This document shows, piece by piece, positions 52,172 to 62,884 of a stretch of DNA of 64,000 nt (its first letter is position 1; the number at the start of each line of letters is the position of its first letter). Origin of the DNA: Pectinophora gossypiella (lineage: Eukaryota > Arthropoda > Insecta > Lepidoptera > Gelechiidae); the NCBI RefSeq assembly GCF_024362695.1, contig NC_065422.1, positions 12,151,534 to 12,215,533 of the forward strand. The letters run 5' to 3'. A program made the translations under genes and the position numbers. The notes below the pieces were generated by a model that saw only the letters and a list, made by a program, of their open reading frames with translations, made no database searches and was not told the origin of the DNA.

Positions 52172-55100
52172 CTTGAAACCAAACGTATCATCTGTAGGAT
52201 GCCATATCAAACCTAATGTGCGCTCAGTTGTATTCATAGCTCCGTCCTTGAATTGCACAGCTGACTGTGCGAGCGCATCGGGATCTATGTTACGTAACAC
52301 TTGTTTGTCATTACTGGACCAACCTCTTATTTCGAACCCGCCGTGTTTATGTATTTGAGTAATTTCTTTTATTAATTTAATTGCATTGTTAGCGTCGGGG
52401 GTCGAATATAAGCAGTCGTCCATATAATGATTATTTACAATAACTTGTACCGCTTCTGGATATAAATCCTCATATTTTGATGCATTTTTATTTTTAATAT
52501 ATTGAGCAATGAAAGGCGAACATGTTGCACCGAATATTAAACTTTGCATCGCGCATGATTTAATTGGTGTGTCAGGTGATTCCTGCCATAAAAACCTAAG
52601 AACATGTTGATCTTGATGCCTGATTTTAATCCTTAAAAACATGTCCCTAATATCACCAATAATAACCACTTCATGTTCCCGGAATCTCAGCATAATTCCC
52701 AAAAGTGAATTATACAAGTCCGGACCGGTTAATAAATAGTCATTCAAAGATGAACCCCGTACCTTTGCTGCGGCGTCAAATACAAGTCGCAACTTACCCG
52801 GTTTGTTTGGATTATGCACACCAAAGTGTGGAAGATACCATAGGTGGTTAGCGGAGGGTTCATTTTCCCGTAGTTCTCGCGCATAACCACTGGCAAACAA
52901 TTTGTCTACCTCGTTTCTATACCGATCTGCGTATGCGTCATCTTTTATGAATTTACGCATTAATGTCTGCAGCCGAGAAAGTGCAGATTCGTGTGAATCA
53001 GGCATAGTAAATACGTCATTCTTGAATGGCAAGCCGACCTCCCATTGATTTCCGATAAGACGTGACGTATTATCTAATATTTGTATCGCTCTTAAATGAT
53101 CGCTATTCTCTCGACGTAAAGTTGAAATTCCTATCGAGTCTAATGAAAAATATTTTTTACATTGTTCGTTTAATTCGTGAATATCGACATCATTAGAGTG
53201 AGCGAGATGGAACACATTGGCAACATTAGAGTGAGTGCGACCACAATAACCGTGAATAGACCAACCCAATATACATCGTGATGCATAAGGTTCATTTTTG
53301 TTTCCGTTAATTATCTCAAGGGGTGCAATTAAACAATAATTATCCTCGCCGATAAGTAACCGGGGAACTATACGACTTTTACACACATATTGCTTAATAT
53401 CAGATAAATGTTTACAATCCAAATGATTAATAACAGACAAGTTCTGTTCCGGTAAACGTAACTTAGACAATTTACGTAGTTTAATATCGTGATAATCATT
53501 ATAGTTCTGTCCACTTATCTTAACATGTACGGTCGGCGTATCCGATTGAAATACCTCCAGTCCGAACGCGTCGATGAACTTTATGTCACTTGATTGTTCA
53601 CACTTGACACCCAGTTCGGTGGCTAGTTCTGCGTCGATGATTGACACCGAGGCCGCATCGTCCAATAGTGCGTAGGTTTTCACTGTGCCGTTAGGTCCAC
53701 GTAAGTTCACTGCAACCACCTTTAACATGACATGATCCGTAAATGTGTGTTCATCACTAGTATCACCATTAGATACGATGTGTGCCACGGTGCTGTACTC
53801 CGACGGCTCGGGCGGCGACGACGGCGGCGCTGTTCGCGATGACGACTCGTCGGCCGGCTCAGCTGATTGTGATGACGTAGGCTTTGTCCAGTGTAGCATC
53901 TTGTGGTGTGCTAGTCCGCAACCATCTATGTCGCACACAGGCGCACTGCATGCATTTCTATCGTGTCGTGATGTTAAACAACAATAACATAACTTGTGTA
54001 GTTTTATAAACCTCCATCTGTCGCGCCGCATTGCTCGTTTAAACATGCGACATTCCGGTAGCGGATGATTAGCCTTTTTACAAAATGGACATAGTTTACT
54101 CTCTTCTACAGTAGCTGTTGCAAATATAGGCCTATTAGTACGGAATTTATTGTCATCCGTCCGTTTCATCGGTGCTGATAACTCCGTCGGTCTCCGTTGG
54201 TCGCGTATATTTGGTATGCCAATCAAAGATAGCATTTCTGCCTCGTGCTTAAGAAAAGCTCCGATTATTTCCAACTTTGGCTTGCTATCTGTCCATTTTT
54301 GGTAGGCAAAATCGGTCCATTTACCAATCAGGGTGCTCGGTAACTTTGATAAAATAATAGATACGAGCTCGGGGCTACGAAGATAATCCTCTTGTTTTAG
54401 TGCGCGTATAGCGGCTATGCTGTTATTAATTTTAATTGAAAAATTAATAAGGTCGTACTGGTACGAAGCAGGTAACACGGGTAACTTTTTCAGTTGACTT
54501 GTCAGATTGATTATGATAGTGTCTGGACGACCAAATCTCAATTCAAGGGCTTCCATAACGACCGCAGGCGCGGTGTTACCGATAAGCAGGTCGGTGACTG
54601 CCTCCTTCGCGTCGCCTCGTAGTGCTTTACGTAATCTCCACAGGTTTTCAGACTCACTGAATTTACAGACTTGTGTGGATTCGTCGTAAGCACACTTGAA
54701 GTGCAACCACTCAACACAATCGCCACTGAAAAAAGGTAACTCACGAGGCGTAGACATGCGACTGAGTAGACGGCTCTCCTGCTGGGTGGAGGAGGTCATC
54801 ATCATGTCCTTTAAGGTAAGCGCTAGTTGCTGAATACTGTCACTAGAAACACCAGCAGTAGCAGCGGGCTGCTGGCTACTTAATGGCGCTGTTGGCTGCT
54901 GTAGATGGATGTGGGTGCGTTCCGAGTGACCTTGATTTAGCCATTCCTCGACGTGAGATTGCACTTGGTTACGAGAGTGGCCAGTAGCTACACTGCCGTC
55001 TTCACTCTGGGACTCTTCAGCATCTACTTGTGCCAGGTCAGCTTCCAGCTTCTTATCTATAAGTGCCAGCTGAATCTGTGCTTTAGCTTCAGCGGCCTCA

Positions 55101-55384
55101 AGTTCCAGTAGCTTACGTTTAGCGATTGATGACGATGTAGATCGCTTTGATTTCGCTGACGTAACAGATTCACTTTTCACAGATGCAAATGGAGTCGATC
55201 TAATTCCAGTTTCCACCTGCAATCCTTTAACGTCCTTCGACTGTGTTTGACTATAGGTGCCGAGGACTGAATCTTTCACTATAGGTTCCGCAAGATTGTT
55301 GGCAGACGTGCTCGCTGCCATCTTCAAGTCGATTTCCCTTTGTTGACGGCGCGTTATTATATTTCGCGGCGGCGTTGAATACAT
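52148..55384 (-). CDS. BEL/Pao Gag-protease-reverse transcriptase part
   Basis: 1078 residues from an ATG 37 bp inside the 5' LTR. N-terminal Gag has a charged Ala/Glu-rich helical stretch (about 85-125), then two CX2CX4HX4C knuckles (C432-C445, C466-C479) and a third Cys/His cluster (484-497). The aspartic protease has an LLDDAAS motif at 573-579. Reverse transcriptase has D911 in IGDIRDMFL and YMDD at 987-990. The frame then leaves the family pattern shortly after TFGFK (about 1071) and stops. The protein would lack RNase H and integrase. Catalytic residues of the parts present are intact. Confidence 0.9.
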   Translation of the reverse strand: MYSTPPRNIITRRQQREIDLKMAASTSANNLAEPIVKDSVLGTYSQTQSKDVKGLQVETGIRSTPFASVKSESVTSAKSKRSTSSSIAKRKLLELEAAEAKAQIQLALIDKKLEADLAQVDAEESQSEDGSVATGHSRNQVQSHVEEWLNQGHSERTHIHLQQPTAPLSSQQPAATAGVSSDSIQQLALTLKDMMMTSSTQQESRLLSRMSTPRELPFFSGDCVEWLHFKCAYDESTQVCKFSESENLWRLRKALRGDAKEAVTDLLIGNTAPAVVMEALELRFGRPDTIIINLTSQLKKLPVLPASYQYDLINFSIKINNSIAAIRALKQEDYLRSPELVSIILSKLPSTLIGKWTDFAYQKWTDSKPKLEIIGAFLKHEAEMLSLIGIPNIRDQRRPTELSAPMKRTDDNKFRTNRPIFATATVEESKLCPFCKKANHPLPECRMFKRAMRRDRWRFIKLHKLCYCCLTSRHDRNACSAPVCDIDGCGLAHHKMLHWTKPTSSQSAEPADESSSRTAPPSSPPEPSEYSTVAHIVSNGDTSDEHTFTDHVMLKVVAVNLRGPNGTVKTYALLDDAASVSIIDAELATELGVKCEQSSDIKFIDAFGLEVFQSDTPTVHVKISGQNYNDYHDIKLRKLSKLRLPEQNLSVINHLDCKHLSDIKQYVCKSRIVPRLLIGEDNYCLIAPLEIINGNKNEPYASRCILGWSIHGYCGRTHSNVANVFHLAHSNDVDIHELNEQCKKYFSLDSIGISTLRRENSDHLRAIQILDNTSRLIGNQWEVGLPFKNDVFTMPDSHESALSRLQTLMRKFIKDDAYADRYRNEVDKLFASGYARELRENEPSANHLWYLPHFGVHNPNKPGKLRLVFDAAAKVRGSSLNDYLLTGPDLYNSLLGIMLRFREHEVVIIGDIRDMFLRIKIRHQDQHVLRFLWQESPDTPIKSCAMQSLIFGATCSPFIAQYIKNKNASKYEDLYPEAVQVIVNNHYMDDCLYSTPDANNAIKLIKEITQIHKHGGFEIRGWSSNDKQVLRNIDPDALAQSAVQFKDGAMNTTERTLGLIWHPTDDTFGFKVSFNLLL

Positions 55385-55397
55385 CCCGCCAGTCGCG

Positions 55398-55415
55398 ATC
55401 TGGCTCGAGGGACCA
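55398..55415 (-). other. BEL/Pao primer-binding site candidate
   Basis: Minus strand TGGTCCCTCGAGCCAGA lies 6 nt inside the 5' LTR; TGG would pair with a tRNA CCA end. The donor tRNA was not assigned. Confidence 0.65.
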
Positions 55416-55421
55416 AACTTT

Positions 55422-55745
55422 TGTAGATGATAGGCTGATTAAAACGCGAAAACTTTAGGAAAACCGAAAATCGCTGGTGCGAGCGGTAAGCCAACCCGAC
55501 GGCGGAAATTGACTTAAAAAAAGTATTCGAGGGTTATTAAACAAAAAATATTATATGTTGGCTGTAGCTACCCACAAACGATTTTATAAATTTATTTCAA
55601 AACAAATACACTAGATGGCGTTACATGTACCAAAAATACTATAATAGGTTTGCAACATAACATAAGATCACGGCCATTCCCAACCAGGGCAGCCAATCGT
55701 GATATTTTAATTTTAGTGAGTAAATATTAATGTGCGTCGCCTACA
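55422..55745 (-). repeat. BEL/Pao 5' LTR
   Basis: 324 bp matching 49549-49872; the promoter copy for minus-strand transcription. Confidence 0.93.
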
Positions 55746-55944
55746 CTAACTTTTATCTTGAACCTCGCAAAATGTGTTAGATTTTTCGTAAACGGGGTAA
55801 GCCGAAGTAACAGAGGCTTCGCATTACGTTTAAGAAAGGACGATTCCTTTTTTGTTACATCACCTTCATCCATTGCACTCGCCATCAACGATACAACAGA
55901 ATAGACTCCTCCTTATCACAAAACCAAGACTATAATAGGTATCT

Positions 55945-56133
55945 CACCATCATTAATTTAAGAGTCACGCTCTTGTTGGTGTAGCATTCTCCACTCTTGT
56001 CTATAAAAGGTCAATTCCTTGACTTTCTTAAGGGACGAGTGTTTTATGCGTCCCTTTCCTTTTCGGCGGATAAGAAAATGACGGGTATAACTTAAAATAA
56101 AATGAACAGTTGCCTGTTAGAAATCGGGGCGAT
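55945..56133. repeat. Retro-I scrap and MITE-K end
   Basis: ATTTAAGAGTCACGCTCTTG at about 55958 is Retro-I reversed. CGTCCCTTTCCTTTTCGGCGG and ATAACTTAAAATAAAATG (56042-56105) are the right end of a MITE-K. Confidence 0.55.
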
Positions 56134-56145
56134 TATATTTTGTTA

Positions 56146-56312
56146 CTAACACAGTTGGTTTGACCATTATACATACATATACTATACAGCCATATGGCTT
56201 ACCACCAATCAGTTCAGTTCTAGCAGAAAGCTCGGTCAGGTGTGGATACTTAGTTCATCTTGCGATGGATGTACCTTTGACTACCCCAATTGGGAAATAG
56301 TCGTGAGCTTAT
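56146..56312 (+). repeat. SINE-H body and tail
   Basis: ACTAACACAGTTGGTTTGACC, AGCAGAAAGCTCGG, CTTAGTTCATCTTGCGATGG and AGTCGTGAGCTTATAC, directly followed by MITE-E. Confidence 0.7.
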
Positions 56313-56686
56313 ACTGGGTGTTAGTGACATCGTAACGAATACTGAGGGGGATGATTCAGACCATGATTCTGCAACCAAAGCAAAATTATTTTTGTCATTT
56401 CACTGAACCAATTTAGGGATTTGTTCAATTCACTAGATTTGTTTAGGGAAAAGATAAAATCGTGTTGTTATTTTAACATCTTCCGTGATTTGATCAAATC
56501 CCTTAGGGAATTGATCAAATCCCCGTTTTTATCATATCCCTGCGACATATATGTATATTAAGTGGAATTTCCTGTCGGAAAATTCATGAAAATTATTGAT
56601 TTTTTTTTTAAATTATTTTCCATTCAATACTTTTGCGACGGAAAATTCCACTTGATATCAACTCAGAATCATGGGCTGAATATGTA
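56313..56686. mobile_element. MITE-E carrying a ~198-bp insert
   Basis: Left part 56313-56371, right part from about 56570 (AAGTGGAATTTCCTGTCGG) to TGGGCTGAA at 56684; the right terminus is missing. The insert (56372-56569) replaces about 10 bp of MITE-E and holds repeated GATTTGATCAAATCCC-like motifs. Confidence 0.75.
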
Positions 56687-56944
56687 TATGTTATATCATA
56701 TTCTATGTCTAGAGGTTGTATCGTCGATGCATTTGCCAGAGTACGGTGAGCAAATGGCGCGTGAAAGCCTCCAAAAGCTCTCTGACCGTGCCTCTTGATA
56801 GATTTATTTGCCCTGCAATTCACATACGGGAAAAGTAATTGTACATTGGTAGGTGTTGTTTTGTTTTAAATTGTGTAATGTACGTTGTAACAATTAAAGA
56901 AAACTTCTCTACAGCCTCGCCCAATAAGCACACATAAGCCAGTT

Positions 56945-57105
56945 GTCCTAAAAATTTGTACCGGGTGAGATCCCTTTATTTTTGGCGTGACTTCTTGTAG
57001 ATTTGGGAAAATGGCGTCAGCGACCAGACAAATGAAGAGCGCTGAGGGCTCTCACCCGGTACAAAGTTTAAGACATCAGGCCTGAGGGTGCCCAGTCAGC
57101 TTAAG
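56945..57105 (-). repeat. Rep-A fragment with a fold-back piece
   Basis: The main part from 56971 (TTTTGGCGTGACTTCTTGTAG to CAGGCCTGAGGGTGCCCAG) is Rep-A reversed. Just left, TTGTACCGGGTGAGATCCC (56955-56973) is the complement of CTCTCACCCGGTACAA at 57049-57064. Confidence 0.65.
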
Positions 57106-57304
57106 TCATTATAATCTGTGACGACGTAGCATATTGGCAACATCAGAGTCTTAATATTTTTTTATGAAAATGTTGCAATTTCTAAAAAAATAATTGTTAA
57201 ATTGTAAATCATTTTTTTTTTTTTATTGTAATTTATTTTGCTCTGGCAATATTAAGCCGTGGACTTTGCCAACGAGGCATGTTTTTCTTGTCTCTTTCAT
57301 TTTT

Positions 57305-57430
57305 TTTTACAAGGTCCGCTTATCTAACCTGAAGATTTGACAGGTCCGGTTTTTTACAGAAGCGACTGCTTGTCTGACCTTCCAAACCGCGAAGGGATAA
57401 CCAGCCCAATACAGGTTAGGTCACATACCT
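57305..57430 (-). repeat. SINE-C fragment, reversed
   Basis: GGTCCGCTTATCTAACCTG, AAGATTTGACAGGTCCGG, TGTCTGACCTTCCAAACC and AGCCCAATACAGGTTAGGTC. Confidence 0.75.
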
Positions 57431-57548
57431 CGTGATAATCATTTACCGGCTCCATGACTGTACTCTTCGATTTGGGACCACTAGTAAAGAAAAGTGAACT
57501 TGTGCAGTATATTTTTGACATAAGGTCCTAAGATGTATTATGTGCCGT

Positions 57549-57662
57549 TCCCGGGAATGTTCTCAAAATGAGAACAGGTTCATGTTCATGTTCTCATTTT
57601 GAGCATATTCATGTTCTCATTTTGAGCATGTTCCTGTTCTCCTTTTGAGAACATTCCCGGCA
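57549..57662. repeat. 114-bp compound dyad built on TGTTCTCATTTTGAG
   Basis: Outer arms CCGGGAATGTTCTCAAAATG (57551) and, inverted, CCTTTTGAGAACATTCCCGG (57641-57660), about 34 bp each with a few mismatches. Between them lie two tandem copies of a ~24-bp unit, TTCATGTTCTCATTTTGAGC. No gene overlaps it. Confidence 0.9.
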
Positions 57663-57987
57663 GTAAAAAGGCGCAAAAGTTATGTAAATCAGCTTCGCTC
57701 CAAACTTGTACTAGTGCTCGAATAAAACGAAGTCATTATCAATTCGCTTTTAACATCAAATACTTAGTGTGTTTTATACTAAAATCACTGCAAAAACCAC
57801 TCTTTCCCCAGGCACTAATAGTGACAGTGAAATTAGTCGGAATGCTCGCTTTGACCTTTTCACACGGCATTTAGTCCACGACTAACTGCTAACGATAAAT
57901 GCAATTCTTGATTTTGCGGAATAAAAAACCAAGGGAGGATTTTACGATTAGAATAGTCTGTGTGTATAGTGTGCGTGAAAAATTAGG

Positions 57988-58330
57988 TTTTTTTTTTGAC
58001 GTGATTTATTGTAGATTTGCCGCGGATGGCATTAACTACTTGGTCGGACAAATGGGGAGCGCTGAGGGGTCTCACCCGGCACAAAATTTAAGACAACAGG
58101 CCTGAGGGTGCCCAGTTGGGCGCGAACCTCGGCTCAGGGCGTCGTCTGAGAGGAAGATTATTTGAAAGAATTAATCGACTCTTGTGGGTCGATAGCGATA
58201 AACGCTGAATGAGGGAAATTGTCCACCAAACCGGCGGGGTCGGTATCGGGGTCCTGAAGTTGTTTGGTATCGCGAGCTGATTGGCCGCCTCCATGGCTAG
58301 ATAGAGTAAACGGGTCGTCGGGAGTGAAAA
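57988..58330 (-). repeat. Rep-A, long copy
   Basis: T-run, GACGTGATTTATTGTAG, GCCGCGGATGGCATTAAC, CTCACCCGGCACAAAA, GCGAACCTCGGCTCAGGGCG, GGGTCGGTATCGGGG and GCGAGCTGATTGGCCGCC. Confidence 0.8.
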
Positions 58331-58384
58331 AATAGTAAATAGAAGAAGATTATATATAAAATCGTTAATTATGACACTGCTTTT

Positions 58385-58460
58385 TTGCCTTCAGCGCTCC
58401 CTATTTGTCCGCCCAAGTAGTTAAGTGCAAATCTACAATAAGTCACGTAAAAAAAAAGAC
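58385..58460 (+). repeat. Rep-A 3'-end fragment, opposite orientation
   Basis: TTCAGCGCTCCCTATTTGTCC, GCAAATCTACAATAAGTC, ACGT and a run of A. With 57988-58330 it forms an inverted pair of Rep-A ends. Confidence 0.7.
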
Positions 58461-58979
58461 ACTGCTTACGATGCGGAAGAATTTTGAAAGAACACAAAAA
58501 TTCTCAGAATAATTTTGCACTTAATCTTAGTAAACTCTTGTTTAGCGCTTGGGCCAAGCAACATTTTTTATCTGGAAATAGCAACAAAATATTCAATTCT
58601 AAGCTGCTCTCGCATCAAAGTACAAATCGTGTGCTCGCGGAAACAATAAATCCAGTTAAAGTTACGTCGACTTCAATTTAAGCGTTTGAATGCATAATGC
58701 CGTGGTTCAAGAGAAGCATTCAAGCGGGTTTATATACAATACAACATAACGAAGCTTCACGCCTATATCACTGAAGAGATAGGCAGAGGTGCATAGTATA
58801 TACACCCACTCCCCGCGGAGTTTAAGTCCCATGCAATAAGGAGCGAGCCTATAACCATTTACAATACAATACAAGCTAATTCAAAACAATATACAACAAA
58901 ATATATAAACAGCTATATACATTTTGGCTGCCATCATTGGACTGGTGCTACGATTTAAGCGCTGTTAAGTAAAAAACGG
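58461..58979. other. no gene; minor repeat scrap
   Basis: 58738-58860 matches the minor repeat at 8530 and 41390 (GAGATAGGCAGAGGTGCATAG, TACACCCACTC). No coding. Confidence 0.4.
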
Positions 58980-59332
58980 AGTACCGGGGGGGTGGGTTCT
59001 GGGGATTTATAACGTTTCAACCCTTGCCCAAGACCTCAACGGTTGCAGAAGCGGAGATGGGAGCCATTGGTACGGCAATGCAGGACGGAAGAGGCCAGCC
59101 ACAGGGACTGTAACCTGGAACCTGACAAAGGTCAGCAGTAACTGTCAGTACTATGCAGACGCGGAGGACGTGAGTCCTAGTACGGCTTTGAAACAGATTA
59201 GTGCGCCATCCCACTCGCTTCAGACAGCGGGCGCGGAAGGCAAGACGGAAACCACTGCCTTATTTTTTCCTAAAAAATAGCATGGATAATGCTACGCTGA
59301 CAACAGCATAGCTCTTAAATTAATTATGAAGT
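58980..59332 (+). mobile_element. Retro-I copy
   Basis: CCTTGCCCAAGACCTCAACGG, GGTACGGCAATGCAGGACGG, GTAACCTGGAACCTGACAAAG, GTCAGTACTATGCAGACGCGG, GCCATCCCACTCGCTTCAG, GGAAACCACTGCC and GCATGGATAATGCTACGC. Parallel to 61075-61497. Its longest frame is broken; origin (SINE or LINE end) unclear. Confidence 0.75.
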
Positions 59333-59469
59333 AAAAAAAATCTTTGCAGTTGAAGCATACAAACAAAATATGTTCGCCTTATAGTGAAAATCACGTGAGG
59401 GCCTCTTTGAAATATTACACTCGGATGTGATTTTTGTTAACAAAACTTTGAAATAGACAAGCTAGTACG

Positions 59470-59592
59470 TATTCTTCTTCTATTGTGTGGATTGTGAGGT
59501 GGATTACAAACCTCATCAACCCTGGTGTCAGGGTTACTATTGAACCGCCAAAGGCCCCTGACATGGCTAATGTAACGACTACTAACTAGCTA
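59470..59592 (-). repeat. SINE-T tail, reversed
   Basis: TTCTTCTATTGTGTGGATTG, CTCATCAACCCTGGTGTCAGG and GAACCGCCAAAGGCCCCTGA. Confidence 0.75.
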
Positions 59593-60164
59593 GCTAGTAT
59601 TAATCCAGGTAATATTTGTGACTTAAATTATTTCCCAGATTGAAATTGATTAACAGAAATTGAGGTTTTGTTGAACAAAATCTTTTCAGAATCTGATTTT
59701 TCAAAAAGGCGGCCTTGAGTCTTTTTATAGGGCGACAATACACGGGGTCCAGCAAAATAAAACCGTTTAAAAGGATACAATTTTTCTGTCACTTCCTGCT
59801 ACGTACTGGTAGTTGCATAAACTTCTACGAATTTTATTCGAACTACGTTTCTCTACGTTTTTTATTCGCTCCCACTACAGCGTCGAAGCCAACTTTTACG
59901 TGCGACGGTTATATGTTTCATTTTTAAATCCGCTTTCGCTCAAACCTTTTGTAACTCCGAAACCAAACGTCATTCGAAATCGTTCTGAGAGCGATTTCAC
60001 CGCGTCCTATGCTTTGTCTTAAAGGCAACATGTGTCGAGGATATAAAATGTAAGCCTCGTTTTATATTCATATTCTTGGTGGATTTTGTTTTATAAGCGT
60101 CTCGGGACATTAGAAACGAGTGTTATTTTAGGCTTAAGGTTTTGGTTGGCGCAGTTTGAGTCAA
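59593..60164. other. no gene seen
   Basis: Two overlapping ~70-codon frames (59715-60022) without recognised motifs. Confidence 0.35.
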
Positions 60165-60480
60165 GCTTCATAACATAACATTAGCTCACGGCTAAACTCA
60201 ATTGGGGTAGTGAGAGGTACGTCCATCGCAAGAAGAACTGAACCCACCGAGCTTTTTCTTCGACCAACGTGACAATAGGTGAGCCGAATCGCCGTTTATA
60301 ATGGTCGAGCCAACTGTGTTAATGAAAACTGCACTTATCATGGTTCACGATAAAGGGAACAGCGTGTTTAAAAGACATGTGACCTCACCTGTATTGGGCT
60401 GGCTTTCCTTTAGGATTGGAGAGTTAGATGGTAAGTAGTTGTTTTTTTGAAAACTAGACTTGTCAATACCTTCAGCTAGG
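60165..60480 (-). repeat. SINE-H reversed, then SINE-C piece
   Basis: 60165-60335 is SINE-H reversed (ATTGGGGTAGTGAGAGG, ATAATGGTCGAGCC, ATGAAAACTGCACTTA). 60380-60480 is SINE-C body in the forward direction (GTGACCTCACCTGTATTGGGC). Confidence 0.6.
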
Positions 60481-60774
60481 CGATTCACTAAAAGCATTAT
60501 TGTATAATAATGTGTTACTATAGCAACATTGCCTAATTAGCAACGCCGTCGATTCTTTGACGAATTATACGTCTCTCGTTGACATACACTTGTCTATGAC
60601 GTTTCTGTTGCTATTTTGAAGACCATTTTGTTTTGTATGCTGTTAGTTTTCCAAATAATAAATAAGTACTTTACTGCCCGAAAAAAAAACTGAAAAACTA
60701 GTTACATAATTTTAGCTCATCCGCCACGAGCGCTAGTGTCGATTTCTTAAACTCAAACTCAATTTATTTTTATT

Positions 60775-60935
60775 CACAACAACATAACATAAACTCACGA
60801 CTACATCCCAATTTGGGTAGTCAGAGGTACATCTATCGTAAGATGAACTAAGTACCCACACCTTACCGAGCTTTCTGTTAGACCAATGTGATGCTCACCA
60901 CCTAGCCGTACTTATCGCCTCTGTAAGCGCCTAAG
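60775..60935 (-). repeat. SINE-H reversed
   Basis: ACATAAACTCACGACTACATCC, GGGTAGTCAGAGGTACATC, CACCTTACCGAGCTTTCTG and TAGACCAATGTGATG. Confidence 0.7.
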
Positions 60936-61074
60936 TATCTTTATTCAATTAGTAGAATACTTAGTAAAACTTTAAATTGATTTGGTTCCTTAAAGACTCT
61001 TACTTCGGGTTTGGTTAGTTATTTTATTTGTAACTACTAAAATAAACAATAATTTATGTCTTCATAAAATATAC

Positions 61075-61497
61075 ACTGGGGCAATTACTGTTCGGCGCGT
61101 CCTTGCTCCGAGGGTGGGCGCCTGGTACTTCAGTAGGCCGGAGTGAGATGGTGCCTGTAGAAACCTTGCCCAGGGATACGGGTGAAGACCTCAACGGTTG
61201 CAGAGGCGGAGATGGAACCCATCGGGACGGCAATGCAGGACGGAATGGGCAAGTCACAGAGACTATAACCTGGAAACTGACAGATGGCAGCAGTAACTGT
61301 CAGTACTATTCAGAGGCGGAGGACAGGAGTCCCGGTATGGCTTTGAAATAGACTACTCTGGGCGCCATCCCACTTGCGTCAGACAGAGTGCTACTGGGCA
61401 GAAGGCAAGAGGGAAACCACTGCCCTATTTTTGTCTAAAAAGTAGCATCGAAAGGAATGCTACACCGACAAGAGCGTGGCTCTTAAATTAGTGATGA
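61075..61497 (+). mobile_element. Retro-I, longest copy
   Basis: From about GGCGCGTCCTTGCTCCGAGG through AGACCTCAACGGTTGCAGAGG, GGAAACTGACAGATGGCAGC, GGAGGACAGGAGTCCCGG, GGCGCCATCCCACTTGCG, AAGTAGCATCG and GCGTGGCTCTTAAATTAG, ending GATGATGA. No long frame survives. Confidence 0.8.
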
Positions 61498-62075
61498 TGA
61501 AGATATTCAGAAAATAACTAGCAAAATGAAATTTTATACCTCTGTTGTGAGTCGTATTGCTCAAGGCGGGCTAGGCAAATTTAATTTGTAGCGGGTCTTA
61601 GCCTAGGTAAAATAATATTGCGGGAAGTTTGTCTGTCTCGGCGTACTTAAATAAGAGATTAATATTAACTATTACCAGTCCGACTACAAAAATAAATTAA
61701 AAGCGTTGTTTTATTTCAATTATTATTTATTTATTTTATTTTATTTGGGTAACCAACAGCTACAAAACAAGATATATACAATTTAATAAATCTTAAGCTT
61801 TATCGTTGAGCCAATAATAGGTAACCACGAATTACTTGAGCAGAAGTTATGTATCACGTAAAATTAACAAGGATTGTTTTTTACCTTATATTTATTTATA
61901 GATATTTAGTACTTACACTAATCAAACAATGATATTTCCATACATAAATGAAAATTATTCTAAAAGAATTATACTACGTACGGCACCTATCCGCCCCGCA
62001 CTAAACTGTATCGAGCGCCGAGCCAGATTTACCTCACCCCCTCTGAGTTTTAATTTAATCAAAATAATCATAAAC
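61498..62075. other. no gene seen
   Basis: AT-rich. ATTATTTATTTATTTTATTTT at 61719 could be a reversed LINE tail. Confidence 0.4.
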
Positions 62076-62372
62076 CTGAGGAGCTCGGTGACGTAGCGGT
62101 AAACGCGCTCGGTCTGCGATTGTTGAAGTTAAGCAACTTTCGCAAAGGCCGGTCATAAGATGTGTGACCACAAAAAAAAGTTTTCATCTCGAGCTCCTCC
62201 GTGCTTCGGAAGGCACGTTAAGCCGTTGGTCCCGGCTGCATTAGCAGTCGTTAATAACCATCAATCAGCACTGGGCCCGCGTAATGGTTTAAAGCCCGAT
62301 CTCTCTATCCATCCATAGGGAAGGCCCGTGTCCCAGCAATGGGGACGTTAATGGGCTGATGATGATGAATCA
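62076..62372 (+). mobile_element. SINE-5S with target duplication
   Basis: Same tRNA-like/5S-like layout as 19504-19798. TCATAAAC is repeated at 62068-62075 and 62373-62380. Confidence 0.82.
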
Positions 62373-62548
62373 TCATAAACTAAGGAGTAGGGAAACGCGC
62401 GCGGACTGTCTGTCTCGTTTGCCCTTATGCGGTAACGCGGCAAACGGAAAGAATAATATTTTTGTATGGAGCTCCATTTCTCTTTAGAAAACCTTGAGTT
62501 TGGACTTTACCCAGCATTGGGATCAAATAGATCACCAGAAAATAGGGC

Positions 62549-62812
62549 ATCCTAAATAAGGTTAAGCGGTACTTCTCACCTGGACAGCTTTTAACACTAT
62601 ATAAAGCACAAGTCCGTTCTTGCATGGAGTATTTCTCTCACCTTTGGGATGGCTCAGCTAAGTACCAACTTGCCGCGTTGGGTACTGTGGAGCGACATGC
62701 AAAGAGGTTAATCGGCGACAAGAAGCTGGTGGAAGCCAAACTGCATAGCCTAGACCACCACCGTAAACTCGCCTGCTTGTCGGCTTTTTACAGATTTTAC
62801 AAAATAAAATAG
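62549..62812 (+). pseudogene. LINE ORF2 C-terminal fragment
   Basis: One open frame: NKVKRYFSPGQLLTLYKAQV, CMEYFSHLWDGSAKYQLAAL and RLIGDKKLVEAKLHSLDHHR, ending FYRFYKIK then stop. This is the post-palm region of a Jockey/CR1-like reverse transcriptase. The catalytic part is missing. Confidence 0.75.
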
Positions 62813-62884
62813 GCTAGTAATAATAATAAGTGATTGTTGGAAGACAACTTGTAGCCACCTTTGACTCAAAGTCCTACGATGGAT

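Larger units (their letters stand above)
49549..55745 (-). mobile_element. BEL/Pao LTR retrotransposon, young but defective
   Basis: A 6197-bp element: 324-bp LTRs (49549-49872, 55422-55745) that read as identical, TG...CA ends, and target duplication CTAAC (49544-49548, 55746-55750). The Gag-Pol coding region on the minus strand is split into two frames at about 52150. All major domains are present, but a connector between reverse transcriptase and RNase H is lost. Movement of this copy, if it happened after the lesion, would need proteins from another copy. Confidence 0.95.

Noticed and set aside
61054..61351. 67- and 82-codon frames in Retro-I as a protein
   Set aside because: The matching copy at 58980-59332 does not preserve the same frame, so they are not under coding constraint.
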